Below are positions 50,621 through 62,076 of a stretch of DNA of 64,000 nucleotides, in pieces (positions within the stretch are counted from its first letter, which is position 1; the number at the start of each line of letters is the position of its first letter). The translations under genes and the position numbers were made by a program. The notes below the pieces were generated by a model. The model ran no database searches. It had not been told where the DNA came from and worked only from the letters and a program-made list of their open reading frames with translations. Origin of the DNA: Phytophthora quininea (lineage: Eukaryota > Oomycota > Peronosporomycetes > Peronosporales > Peronosporaceae); the NCBI GenBank assembly GCA_011947345.1, contig JAAVTG010000519.1, positions 248,001 through 312,000 of the forward strand, in the 5' to 3' direction.

Positions 50621-51816
50621 ATGGAAGACGTTGTTAAGCTGCATGCAGCGTGGTGCAAGAGCCTGCAACAGGCAGTGGAGACCGACGGCTGGGGTCAAGT
50701 GATCGAAGCCGTGGAGGCCTACGAGCGGTACGACATTGCTGCGATCGATGTTAAGCACACTTTGAACTAATGATGCTACATGTTTTCCAGTCTGGCCGAT
50801 CGGATCACCAAAGCTCTGCCGGTTTGCAACCGCTTGACAGCACCGCAAAAGTGAGCAACTGATAGCTGCTAGGAGTATTTCTTCTAATGACTGATCTTTA
50901 CAGGATATCATCGAGAAGGTGGTGGTATCCATAGAGCTGCGTGCCAAATGCTTGAGCTCGGTGGATGGGGACCGCAAACCCACGAAGGAGGACATGGAGG
51001 ATGTCCTAGACGGTAAAATATAACTTCGATGCTAGCTCGATCAACAGGAACTCATGACAAATGCGTTCATTGCAGCACTTCGTGGGTCGCTGTCTGATGA
51101 ACCTGAGGTGTTCCCAATTGATGTGAACCGTGCGCAGCGGTCGAAGGCTCGTGGCTCTCTTCCAAAAGAAATCGATTACGATCACGGCGTGGACGAACAT
51201 ACTGCAGCCGAACTCACTACTCAAACCGTAGTCCGATCTCCCGGAGCAACTTACTTGGATATCCGTATTACCCAGATCGGTCTGAAAGATGCCAATGTGT
51301 ATGTCAATCCCACGATGGCTGTGTCCGTCTTCGGTAAGTATGTGCTGCAACAAGAAATCCAATGACGGAGACCTCACTTCCTTTTATTAATACCATTTAC
51401 TGCAGACTACAATGGCAAGTCGATGGAGGAGACCCGCGAGACTGGGGTGGGGGCCTGCAGTGAATCTCGTCAAGTGACTTTCAACACCACAATCCAACTC
51501 GCCACAAACTTGCGAAAGATGGAGGATCGTACGTAGTGCAAGGCTGGCTGCTATCGCGTTTTTCGGGCTAATATGTATGTGAACTTGCTACTCTTCAGAT
51601 GGAGCTGCGATTACCTTTGAGTTTTTCCATTATAAGGCCAAGAAGCGCAAGAAAAGCTGTCGCTGCTGGGCTCTCCTCGAGTTGGATGAAATCAAAGATG
51701 GCCCCGTTGTGCTCGAGCTGTATCAAAAGCCGATGGACCCCAAGCGAAAGCGCATTCATTTATTCACCGAGAAAGAGCTCTATCTGCAGCTGGAGCTACG
51801 CAGACAAACACTTTAG
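50621..51816 (+). CDS. AIDA: AIDA homologue (axin interactor, dorsalization-associated)
   Basis: Six exons: 50621-50727, 50791-50850, 50904-51012, 51076-51333, 51406-51530 and 51599-51816. The helical N-terminal Aida domain (HAAWCKSLQQAVETDGWGQ) is followed by an Aida C2 domain. That domain carries TYLDIRITQIGLKDANVYVNP, AAITFEFFHYKAKKRKK, CRCWALLELDEIKDGPVVLELYQKP and KELYLQLEL, matching animal AIDA closely. Phases agree except at exon 2/3, where one G seems lost (AAAAGTGAG for AAAAGGTGAG at 50850). The C2 domain should bind membranes; the animal Axin/JNK role may not transfer. It converges with SEC6, 44 nt between stops. Confidence 0.9.
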
Positions 51817-51860
51817 AGAAATAGTTCTGCTGCTGATCGTGGTAGACCTTAAAATCAACT

Positions 51861-54613
51861 CTAGCCTCCTAAGAAGTCTGCCATATCGAGCTTTTGGACG
51901 GTGAAACTGTCGTTGTCATCCTCTTGTTGAGTGAAGGAGCCCGCCTGAGACGTCGATTCTTTTGATGTTTCTGTGTTGGGTTTTGTCGGGTCCACCTTGT
52001 CTGTCTTCTTGTTCTTCTTACTTTTGATGGCCCCAAACCGCTTCTTCTTTGCGCTGCCTTCCTTTGAAAGTTTCTCCTTCGACTTGTGATCCTTCGACTC
52101 GTGGTTGGACGTGGACTTCATCAGCTTGATGACTTGTCGAATCAAGTCTCCATACTCATTTTGGTTTGTTTCTGGTGGAGCTTCACTCCTCAATGTACAG
52201 CTAATGGCTTGAAGTGAGATGAATTCTTTCTTGATGTCGTCTTCCGAACGAATTCCGGTTCGTCGTAGGTCGGCGCTGTACTTGCTGAAGAATTGCACGA
52301 GGTTCTAATGAAGACAAAGTTAATGATCAATTAGATACCATTGCACGAACACTTTTACTTACTTGAAGATCGTTGTCAACGAGTGTAGCAGTGTTCGTTG
52401 GGTTTGCAAACGAATGCGTGCGGGCCATTAAGCGCGCACCGTATTCTTTACACACTGGTTTAAACACTGACGAACCACTTTGGAGAAGAAAAATGACCCG
52501 AAGATCCATTTCTTCAGATCGGGGTAGTAGTCATCAAGCGTAGCTAGCAAAGTCTCCACAACCGAAGCACCTTCATCCCATTTTTTCGAAAACCACAAAC
52601 GTGTGGTGCCCTATTAAACGTGGAAAGGACTTATCAACACTTGATTATATTGCCGTCAAACAACTAACGTACCTGTTCCACTTCGTGAAATATTTTGCTC
52701 ACAATGAGGTCGCAGGCGTTCGTCGCAAACCCAACGATATCTGTAGACGTAATATCCAGGCTGTCCCCCATAAACGCGTCGAACGCTTCCTTCTCCTCTG
52801 AATCTTTTTCCGCAAATGAAATCTCTTCGACCAGCTCAGGACACTTTGCCTACAACAGTAGCAAATTCACGTTAGTAATCACGTTCATGAGCTTAAACCT
52901 GAGCGTTGCTGTACCTGAAGAACTTCTGCATCATTAATAAACGAACATAGCATGTCGGCATCAATAGTTTCAAGTCGCCCGGCAATACTGTCGTATCGGA
53001 TCTTTAATTCTTCCATGAGAACTTGCAAGCAGGTCGCCACCACACAGCCAATCAGCCGTCCACTTAAATACTCTTGTGCGATGGAGATCTGCGACTTGAG
53101 GATATTCACGATGTCGTTCGGACGAGTCGACTGCAATTCTCCCTGAGAACCGACGAGGTGCTCTTCATCCCGTTTCCAAATGTTGGTCACCCACGTGTGA
53201 ATCTGCACCTTGATCTCATCGAGATAGGAATTCATCAATTCCTGCGAGGTTCGAGTCAGGACAACCGACGCTCGCGAGTGTTTATATTTGATAATCTCTG
53301 AGTTGTAATAGTCAATCCATTGGACCAGCTGAAGACGCTGCGCAATGCCGACATCCGACCTCGTACTGAGTTTGGTGATCTGGTTCTCCAGCAGCGTGCT
53401 GTATGTGCTGGTGAATAACTGGATAATGTCGATCTCACTTGGGAAGCACGGCGCGACATCGCCCTGAACAATTTCCAGATCCATCATCATCTGGTTGGCA
53501 GCCTCAAGCACGGAGGTGAACAAATCCTGCTTTTTACCGTCCACTTCTTTTTCTGCATTGCGAAAAAGTTCTTCGATACGACGAGAGAGGAACGTCGTGA
53601 CCTCTGTTTTACACTTGTCTCGACACGGTGTGTTGAATTCGGCTACTAGTTTGAGTTCGTTGTTGAGATAGTTCTCTTTCTTGGAGTCCACAAATCGTTG
53701 TCTTCTCACCTCCATGAGGTCAAGAACTTGGAATGCGTCAATCAGCCGTTGCTTTCCGAACTGCGCGATTTCCACACAATGGTGCATGCATCCCCACACT
53801 TCCGCGAAAATGCGGTTCTGGACGCTCTCAATGGCAGTCAGCCGAGACGCCATCGAAGCCATAATTCGTGTTTGGGCCTTGCTAAATGCAACAGCATGGA
53901 TCAGCAAAGACGGCGTCATTGATAGAGGAAATATTTCGTACCTGTTTCCAAGCTCGTCACTTTTCTCGGTCGCCGCGAGATTAAGCTCGTTCAGCATCTT
54001 CTGCCTCCAATCATCGATCTCCTGCCATCTTTTGTAAACTTCAACAAAGCCCAGCAGATTTCCATCCAGTGCGTCATGGAGACTTTGAGCCTAAACATTT
54101 TGTTAGTTGTCAGTATGACGTCGTTTAGCACAGTAAATAAACCAGTATCACCTTCTTGGGCAGTTCCTCGTAGAACACCATCTGATACTCCAACTCCTTC
54201 AGATTCCTCCTTGCGATACTCACTCCCGACGACGAAATCTTCTTCTCGCCCAGCTCTTCGTTCATCCGTCGACAGTTCTGCCCCAAGTCCTCCAAGTTCT
54301 TGACAATTTGCTGCACGGGAGTCTCCAACTCCAGCAAGGCACTGGCTCGCTCGATTTCATCCACTTGAGCTTGCACAAAACCTGCCAGTTGGCCCTTGGT
54401 GCTGTCCTGCTTGGCCAGATAGTCATTCTTGATCTCTTGTAGCTAGAAAGGCAACATGTGCATCAATCGTTTATGCAAATTATATATTTTAATGGTGATT
54501 AATGACAACCATACCAGCTGCGAGTTCAGCAGCGACGTAGAAGTCGAGTCCTTGAGCTTGACGCGAAGCACTTCCACCGGATCGCGCGCCTCTTTCTCCA
54601 GCAGCGAGATCAT
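51861..54613 (-). CDS. SEC6: Exocyst complex subunit Sec6 (EXOC3)
   Basis: Exons: 54613-54515, 54442-54152, 54090-about 53948, ~53887-52915, 52849-52673, 52610-52363 and 52304-51861. A 60-nt in-frame stretch near 53,888-53,947 (GTACGA to ATTTAG) is probably an intron. Sec6 features: coiled-coil N-terminus (QAQVDEIERASALLEL), a long helical rod, RPNDIVNILKSQISIAQEYLSGRL and LYSTY-type C-terminal bundle segments (FFSKYSADLRRTG). A Lys/Ser-rich tail ends MADFLGG. One base is missing near 52431-52434 (stop after NTVRA). Sec6 is a core subunit of the vesicle-tethering exocyst. The start lies 85 nt from divergent PRP18. Confidence 0.88.
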
Positions 54614-54698
54614 ATCTTTTGATGCTCCTTTCTATATGAAAGGACACTTTTTATTATATAAAATGTTCACTTTATCATAAAACAATTTGTTATCAAAC

Positions 54699-55716
54699 AT
54701 GGAGGCGCTGATGCGCGTGATGGCCGCCAAGAAGCGCGAGGTGTCGGCTGTGCAGGAGAAGAGGCAGCACACGAAGGAGAAGTATCTGCGCCGTGCCGAG
54801 GTGGAGTCGCTGCTGGAGCAGGAAGAAGAAACCGCGCAGACAGCAGCCACCAAGAAGCGCAAACTGGACCAAAAGACTATTTCAAGCGAGGACCCAAAAA
54901 GATACGCCCAAATCGGACCAAGTTGCAGAGGAGACCGAGGCGCTGCTGTCCTGGCCCGACCTGCGCAAACGGCTGCGGGAATTAGGTCAGCCGATCACTC
55001 TCTTTGGAGAGGACATGCAGGCCCGCATGAAGAGACTCAGAATCGCTGAGAACGACGCTGCAGCTAAACATGAGGACGATTTAGGGGCAGGCCACGACAT
55101 TCGCAACCGATTCGTGGGCGACGACGACGAAGCTCAACGAGAACATTTAGATAAAGCTGCAGACGACGCTGAAGACGCTGAAGATTTCAATAATGACGCC
55201 ACTTCACACAGTAGAGTCAAAAGGGACGAGGACAGTGACGAGCAGGACGCAGACAAGATGGTATACAGGTTCTTCAAAGGGATCCTGCAGCGGTGGGAGA
55301 AGGACTTGGCCAACAGACCCGACCAGGTGAAGCGCACGGCGCAGGGCAAGATCGCCGTCAAGACCATGAAGCAGTGCAAGGACTACATCCGTCCGCTCTT
55401 CAAGCTGTGCAAGCAGAGACAGGTGCCGCCCGATATCCTGCCGAACCTCGTGGACATTGTCAAGCTCTGTAAGCAGGGAGAGTTTGTTCAGGCGAACGAC
55501 GCCTACATTAAGCTGGCGATCGGCAACGCCGCGTGGCCGATTGGTGTGACGATGGTGGGCATCCACGAACGCACGGGACGAGAGAAGATCAACTCCAACA
55601 AACAGGCTCACGTCATGAACAACGAGTCCCAACGCAAATACCTCACGTCTGTCAAGCGACTGATCTCATATGCACAGTCCATTTCCGACGTGCTGCCGTC
55701 GAAGCGCGTGCTGTGA
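54699..55716 (+). CDS. PRP18: Pre-mRNA splicing factor Prp18
   Basis: Start MEALMRVMAAKKREV at 54699. About 338 residues when one extra A in the AAAAA run at 54896-54900 is discounted; otherwise the frame stops at 55049. The SFM/PSI-like motif WPDLRKRLRELGQPITLFGED is near residue 90. The Prp18 domain occupies the C-terminal half: VYRFFKGILQRWEKDLANRP, QCKDYIRPLFKLCKQ, DAYIKLAIGNAAWPIGVTMV and YLTSVKRLISYAQ. Prp18 acts in the second catalytic step of splicing with Slu7 on the U5 snRNP. Divergent from SEC6 over 85 nt. Confidence 0.93.
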
Positions 55717-55837
55717 GTTAGGGACGATAGTTAGCAAAAGCATAAGATGTGGGTAGATGGAAACACTGTTGGAAGCTGACGTTTATTTTGTTGTTGTGTT
55801 GCCTACCAGTGCGTGCCCACAAAGGCAAATCAATGTT

Positions 55838-58278
55838 TTAACGACCACCGCCAAAGTTCGGGGACCTCGTCCATGGCCGCCAAAGCCGCCGCCGCCGCCG
55901 CGAAAGTGCTGCGGTGGTCCACGATTCTGGAACATTTGGTAGTCGCGGTGAATAGCAGCAAGCAGCTCGCCCGTCAAAGAGCACGCGATGCGGAAACTGC
56001 GTTCGTTGTCAGCAGAGACCAAGATCATAAGCGGCTCGTCAACCTCTTCTTGACCTCCTTCCTTCGACCCCGATCCACGCCCGCGCACACGGATCTTGGC
56101 GTTACCTCCAGCCTCCATACTGATGCGCTTCATATTGGATCCTGCCGGTCCGATAATGCGCCGTGTGACGCCGAAATCGTTGTCGTTCTCGATTCCAACC
56201 AGCATCTTCTCCAAGAATGCTGAGCCATTCGGGTCGTCGTTGGCACCACTAGATCCGCTCGGGCCCGGATTTCCACGGGGTCCTCCGCGCGGTCCAGGCC
56301 CACCGTTTGGAGGTGGGATAGCGCCACAGCGCTCGGCAAAGACATCGCCCAGCTTCTGTGTGATTTGTAGTGAAAGAGGGCCAAGGCTCACTCCATTGTC
56401 TCCAATAACCTGTTTGATCTGCGGGTCCGACGTGGGTAGTGCAGGTCCGTTCAACATCACGGCAAACTGTGTCTGGACTGGAAGCGGCGACGGCTGCTGC
56501 GGGCCGTGAGCGAACGCACCTGGCATCATGTTCATGATTGCAGGGAGACTGCTTCAAATACACCGAGAAGATGCTGATCCGACATGTTTAGCAGAAACAG
56601 CGGCGTGCCCGGGGAAATGTGTTTCTGCGCCGATGCCTCTTGGTCTTTCTCCAGGCCAAACAGCATGCGTCCAAAGCACTCGTCGATTGTTGCTGATGTG
56701 CATGTGAATACAAAACCCGGCCGTGTGATTTTCCATTGTGGGCCAGGTCCGCCAAATCTAGGGCCCGCGCCGGCGGGGCCACCAAATAGACTCTCTGCTG
56801 CTTCTCGGCGTCGAGTTGCAAGCTCTTCAGCACCACCCGGGAGCTTTTGTTCATCCTCCACCGAACGGTAATGCAGTTGGATCTGCGCTTGGTTAAAAAG
56901 CAGACGCATGAGCGCGTGGCCCATGGTAACTTCTAATTCCTGGCCATTTGGACTGCAAGAATAAGACACACTGTTAGCTTGAGCAGGAAAACACGTGAGC
57001 TTAAAATATGGGTACAGTACCATTCAGGAACAGCAAGCTGCTTGTTTTCAAACTGGGCCAATCGCTCCCACGGACACTCGCAAATGCGAAGCCACTCGAT
57101 GCCAAACGCACCAGCCCACTCAGCCTTTCCCTCTTCGTACGGTACGATGCCAGCAGAAAGATCTTCGCCAGCCGAGGTGTTGACATTGGTCATTGTGCTT
57201 TGCACGACTCGAGCTACACCTTGGAAGTGCTTGCTCGGACTAACTGTAAAGAACAAGTACACTTCTTCAGACGTTTCCGACGCCGTCTTGATCTGCTGCA
57301 GCACAGCCGGAGGCACCGCCCAACGACTAAAGTGCACCGAGTGGGCCAAATTCAAGTAGCTAGCTGACTGCACCAAGTAGTACTTGGCCAATTTGTTATC
57401 GTCCGGCAGTTGGGGACCTGGCGGGCCATGCCGTTGCGCGTGTTCCGGCCCATTAAAGCCACGTCCACCATGGTGATCCTCGTGTTTGCCCCCTCCACGA
57501 GCCTTCTCCTGCTCCTTGGGAAACGGCCTCAACTCCTTCTCGCCGTGTGCGAAGTGACACTCGTCACCAAAGGGACACGAGCCCATTTTCTCCCAATGCT
57601 TGCAAATGGCGATTTTGAAGAACTCGTTCACAGGTTGAGCCTTGCGGCGCTTCACATTCTCCTCGTCGGCCACCTTGGACTGCAACGCGAAATCCGCAGT
57701 CTCAGGGCATTCTTCACGAGCCAATTTAATGTGTCTTACAGGGCAACAAATATATGTTAGCATAATCTACAATGCTTTCTTGGCCTCCTTGTCTTTTCTG
57801 GTACATACCTGTATCGACAGCTGGAGCCATGGGAACAGAAACCTTGCTTGTAGAATGCACACTCCACTCGCTCCTCGTCTGGAACGTGTCGGAACGGACA
57901 CTCTGGCACTTGGCACTCCATGCCCCAACGACATTCCGGCATCTTGGACATATCGTACTAACAGACAAGACTAGTTACCAATCGAAGCAATATATAAGCT
58001 GGTAAATCAAACGTAAAGTTTACCTGGTGCAGGAACTCGCAGTTGTCGCCCTTCATGCAGAGCGCGCGTAACCAATGGCGACACACGACCGTACCCCGCT
58101 TGAAGTCTTTCTTGGCGCCCGTGTTGCCGAACGTAGCGCCACCGACGCCCACCACAGCGCCGCTGCGGTGCTCGCCAGCGTCCAGATCTCCTTCCTCCGG
58201 CAGCAGCATCTCAAAGTCGAACGACAGCCGCCGCTCCTCCTCATCGCGCAGTAGTAACCCGAGCACCATCGTTCCCAA
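55838..58278 (-). CDS. CPSF30: CPSF30-like CCCH protein fused to YTH, DCD and KH domains
   Basis: Exons 58278-58024, 57957-57809, 57734-57021 and 56952-55838; about 744 residues. CPSF30 fingers: VVCRHWLRALCMKGDNCEFLH, then YDMSKMPEC...CPFRH, CAFYKQGFCSHGSSCRYRH and CKHWEKMGSCPFGDECHFAH. YTH at ~250-395 (KYYLVQSASYLNLAHSV, HFSRWAVPPAV, FFTVSPSKHFQGVARVV, FGIEWLRI, NGQELEVTMG). DCD at ~450-560 (GFVFTCTSATIDECF, MLFGLEK, PGTPLFLLNM, GVFEAVS). KH at ~630-715 (RRIIGPAGSNMKRIS). One-base losses at 56537-56539 and 55860-55863; correcting the latter gives the natural end NFGGGR. It should read m6A in mRNA 3' end formation. NCA2 starts 83 nt away, divergently. Confidence 0.88.
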
Positions 58279-58361
58279 TTCTCACTGGGCTATATCTGTT
58301 ATATAAAATTCATATGTGTTCTTATAGAGGGTAAGATACGCATCATTATCGCTGGACCAAG

Positions 58362-60326
58362 ATGGAGCAATCGACTACGCACGAAGCCGTCACCTCGGCG
58401 GTCGTAACAGAGCTGCTGTCGCTCGCCCGAAGCTCTAGAGAAGGGTGTCCTCACGCAGACGAGCTGGCACGCGCTTTGGCGACTGTTTCGCAGTGCTACA
58501 GCGTCCCCGTGCCCTCCAGCGGCGCTACAGCCATCCAGAAGGCACTGGTTGACGTCTCCGACTTGTTACAGCGTCACCGTCTGTACGCTGGCAACTCGGG
58601 GACGTTAAACTACTTACCGGAACATAACGTCGCTATGGAAAATGGTTTGCGCCTGCTGTGGGCTCATGTAACAACGTATCAGTTACACGCAGCGCTGGTG
58701 CATCTTGTGAGGACGATTGATTTCATGCCCAGAGCGATAAACTTTTGGAAAAACATGAAGAAGCGAACTGTTCGGGAACTGGTGATGAGAGGACCGATGC
58801 AGTGGATCCTGACCAGAGCTCAACAAGTTAGTGTCGGAGAGAGACTTCGCGGACTGGAAGAAACGTTGGAGGCTCATTTGGTAAGTAAATATCTAATAGA
58901 AGTGATAATATGTCTGTTATGGGTATTGATGGTGCTTTTTGGTTTTATGTAGAGAAAAATTGGAATGTTGAAGGAGTTGACGACGAAGTGTGCGGGGACG
59001 TTCACAGATTATGAGCAATTGGAAGAGAGGATGAAGGAGGGGTGGTGTTATTGGAAATGGTCTACAGTACCAACGGCATCTGTCCACCTCGAAAGGGGCA
59101 CGGGACATTCAAGTCACAAGATCCGTTGGTTTTTACAGCGTTTTACTTTGGTACGAGAGGAGGCATCGAAGGTTGAATTTTGATGCCACAACTAACAGAG
59201 TAAATTGTGTTTAGACGAAGGAATCTTCGACAAGGGTCAGAATGGCATTATGACTGCTGATCATGTATTAAACTCGCTGCGGCGTATTGAGAAGAACTTG
59301 ACGGTGTTTCGTGCAGCTCAGACGCAGTTTACGTCTTGCTTCCAGGCGGCAATGGCGCCGTGCCGCCCTCCGTCGAAGATTCGCCAACGTTGGCTGCAGG
59401 TTACGACAGTAGCTATCTGTCTGACTGCTGGTGGGTTCTGGGTGGTGAACAACCAAAAGGAATTCCAAGCTGGCATCATTACGATGAAGACAGCGCTGCA
59501 AGATTTCTTAAACGACCACATGGTGGAGCCGCTGCAAGCCATCTTCGGAGAAGTTGTGCTGAATCAGAAGCCTGAAATTCAGGACGCGATGGCGCTGTTG
59601 GACACGAAGCAGAGTCTGCGTCGCATGCTGTCCGATTTCGTAAAGGACACAAACCCAAATGTGAGTCCCGCGGAAATGAACCGTATTATGGATGAAATGG
59701 ACATGTCGGTGGTGTCGCTGCAGTACGAGAAACAATTGGCTAGTGCTGTGCGCAATCTGATGACCGGCGATATCGTGCGAATGTTGCTGATTCAAGTGCA
59801 GTTCATCAAGAAGGAACTGATGGTGGCCATGGGCGCTATTGATGAATTGATGCATGCGAATCAGCTCAACTTGCAGATTTTGGCTACCATCCCCACTTTC
59901 CTCGTCTTTGGCGGTATCTACAAGTTGGTTACCTCGGGCTTCCACATGATCTACAAGCGCCTGAGCGACCGACTCTACTACGACTCCAGCGAGATTGCTG
60001 GATTTCTGCGCAACAATCTGCGCGATATTGAGCGCTTGCTTAACAAGCAGAACCGGGGTACAGCTGCAGCAAATGGGAAGACTGTGCTGGGAGTGCGCGA
60101 CCTCGGTTTTCTCATCCTGTTGCTCCACCAACTTCGAGATCTCTTTGAAGCATACCGGTCTTTTTTCCAGGAAGAGGAGCAAGACCGTTTTGAAGAAGAC
60201 CTCGACGACCTCATTGCAGAGGGCATGCTGGTCTCGCAGCAACTTGCTGTCATCCAACGAATGTACCACTCGCACCCGTTCTTGTATAGCAGCAAGCCGA
60301 ACAAGTCGCGCTGGCTGTTGGACTAA
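58362..60326 (+). CDS. NCA2: NCA2-like mitochondrial membrane protein
   Basis: Exons 58362-58880, 58953-59150 and 59215-60326, introns 72 and 64 nt. One G appears lost near 59029-59030; with it, exon 2 continues DEGGVVLLEMVYSTNG to FTAFYF and joins DEGIFDKGQNG. Family marks: FQAAMAPCRPPSKIRQRW before TM1 (VTTVAICLTAGGFWVV), LLIQVQFIKKELMVAMGAID, LNLQILATIPTFLVFGGIYKL (TM2), LGFLILLLHQLR and a C-terminal block. NCA2 is an outer/inner mitochondrial membrane-linked protein affecting expression of mitochondrial ATPase subunits in yeast. Confidence 0.88.
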
Positions 60327-60404
60327 ATCAATGGCGAGGTGAAGCAAGAGCCGAACACAGGTCCATTTCTCGAAAATCACTGTCATTGAGATGTTTCTGC
60401 CTAC

Positions 60405-61941
60405 CTAGTTTAGTTGGTAGTCTTGAGGCGAGTAGTATTCTGCCAGCAGCCTATAGATGTAGGACGGCTGATGCGCGCCCGTGTTGGTGATGAAAATCCT
60501 AACAAACTCAGGCGGCACGTAGTCGTACGCCGGATTCAAGACCTCAAGCTGGACAGGCAAGCGGAACCGCGTTAGTGCATGACGGAACAGGTTTCCTGGC
60601 AATCCACGTACATTGTCGACGGTGTCCTCGTAGTTGAAGATGCTTGATGGCGCCAGCAGCTCACTAAGCACGTCTAGTCGTGAGCATACAGCGGTGACAG
60701 CTTGATCAGACCGGCAACGCAAACGACGGGGACTGAGCACTTCTTCGCAGCCAGGGCGATGTTCTGGAGTCCGGACTGGGCAATCAGACCACCATTGGCG
60801 ACCACGGCAGCAGCCGGGACCACGACCTTGTTGACTCGAGCCATTAGGGCGAACACAGCGCTGTCAGGGATGACAGTGACGTGGATTCCGCACTCAGCCA
60901 GAGCATGCGCCGTACGTTGGCCATTGAGTGACGGCGCCGACTCCACTACGATCACTTTAAACTGGCGCTTCTTGGCAGCAGTCTTCAGGAAGGCTTCCAC
61001 CGACAACGACAATCCGAAGGTCAAGATGACTTCGCTGTAAAAGGACGCAATAAAAGGATTGCCACAGGTCAGAAATTGTAGGAATCGCATCGTGGCCATA
61101 GTGACAACGTACTCCGTGTGAATGTACTCCATAGCCTGGTCGGCAATGTTGACATGTAGACTGTCAATCTCGTCCACCAGCTCTGCAATTCCTTCCATCA
61201 CCGACTGCAAACACAAAATTGAATCTCGTGAGCCCATTACGTAAAACATAAACGCAATGCAGCCCACTCACCAGCTTGAGGTCTGCGATGGGGATGGAGA
61301 GATCCGTGTCTGTGCCAGGAGTCAGAATGGTGCCCAGCGACCGTGACAAATTGTTGCTGCGGCTGGACAGCGGCCCCGAGGACATGGGAGCAGCTGCAGT
61401 ACCGTTCGCCGCATCAGACGACGACAATTTCAGCGCGTTCGAGTGCTCCTCCCGGATGATGTACAGCACTCGACGCACCACGTTGCCAATCGCCAGTTCT
61501 GTCCATAAAAGAAAAGATAGCACCATTAACACCCTTGTCGTCTTGAATAGATAACGAACGTAGCTCACCATGAGCGTGGGCCTTGGTGAGCATGGAGCCG
61601 AGCTGGCGGATCTTCTCCAGAATCTCTCCGGCAGTGGACCACTCCACCGTCTCGAGCTGCAATGGATAGGAATGTCAACTTTACAGTTACACTTGGCTAT
61701 TGTACGCATCTGTGAACCGCACCACTTTGCTCAGCAGCCTCGTCGTCATCTTGGCCGTCTCATACGAACCGCGCAGTTGTCTGACAAGGGGGAAGGAAGA
61801 AAACGTCAACAGTTGTAGATATCCATAGTAGGAGAGCGTGCTGCACCTGCGCTTGAGACTCAGCACCAGCTCGTCCACGAGCTCGCGCACCGCCGGCCAC
61901 TCGTCCAGCCACTGCTTGAGCTCCGCCGAAGGTGCCGCCAT
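60405..61941 (-). CDS. EIF2B2: Translation initiation factor eIF2B subunit beta
   Basis: Exons in order: 61941-~61851, ~61777-61708, ~61660-61569, ~61500-61277 and ~61206-60405. The N-terminal helices (LKQWLDEWPAVRELVDELV, AIGNVVRRVLYIIREEH) precede a Ser-rich loop. The Rossmann-like core then runs FGLSLSVEAFLKTAAKKRQF, VIVVESAP, GIHVTVIPDSAVFALMARVNKVVVPA and ANGGLIAQSG. It ends SYIYRLLAEYYSPQDY, matching eIF2B-beta throughout. One base is missing near 60676-60680 (stop after LYAHD), and one at the exon 2/3 donor near 61,706 or a 36-nt intron. eIF2B is the GDP-GTP exchange factor for eIF2. Confidence 0.88.
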
Positions 61942-62076
61942 CAGTTCACTTTTCTCTAGTCTATTGGCTAAAAGCCATACAGGCTATATGACGAGGCCTC
62001 CATAACGCATAGTGCAACGCTCTCTGCTGCAGTGCCGCTTTTGGGTACACTGGCGTCACTACTGTACTCAAGTGGC

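Noticed and set aside
59508..60386. 292-residue minus-strand ORF
   Set aside because: Antisense shadow of NCA2 exon 3; His/Gln/Val-rich with no motif.
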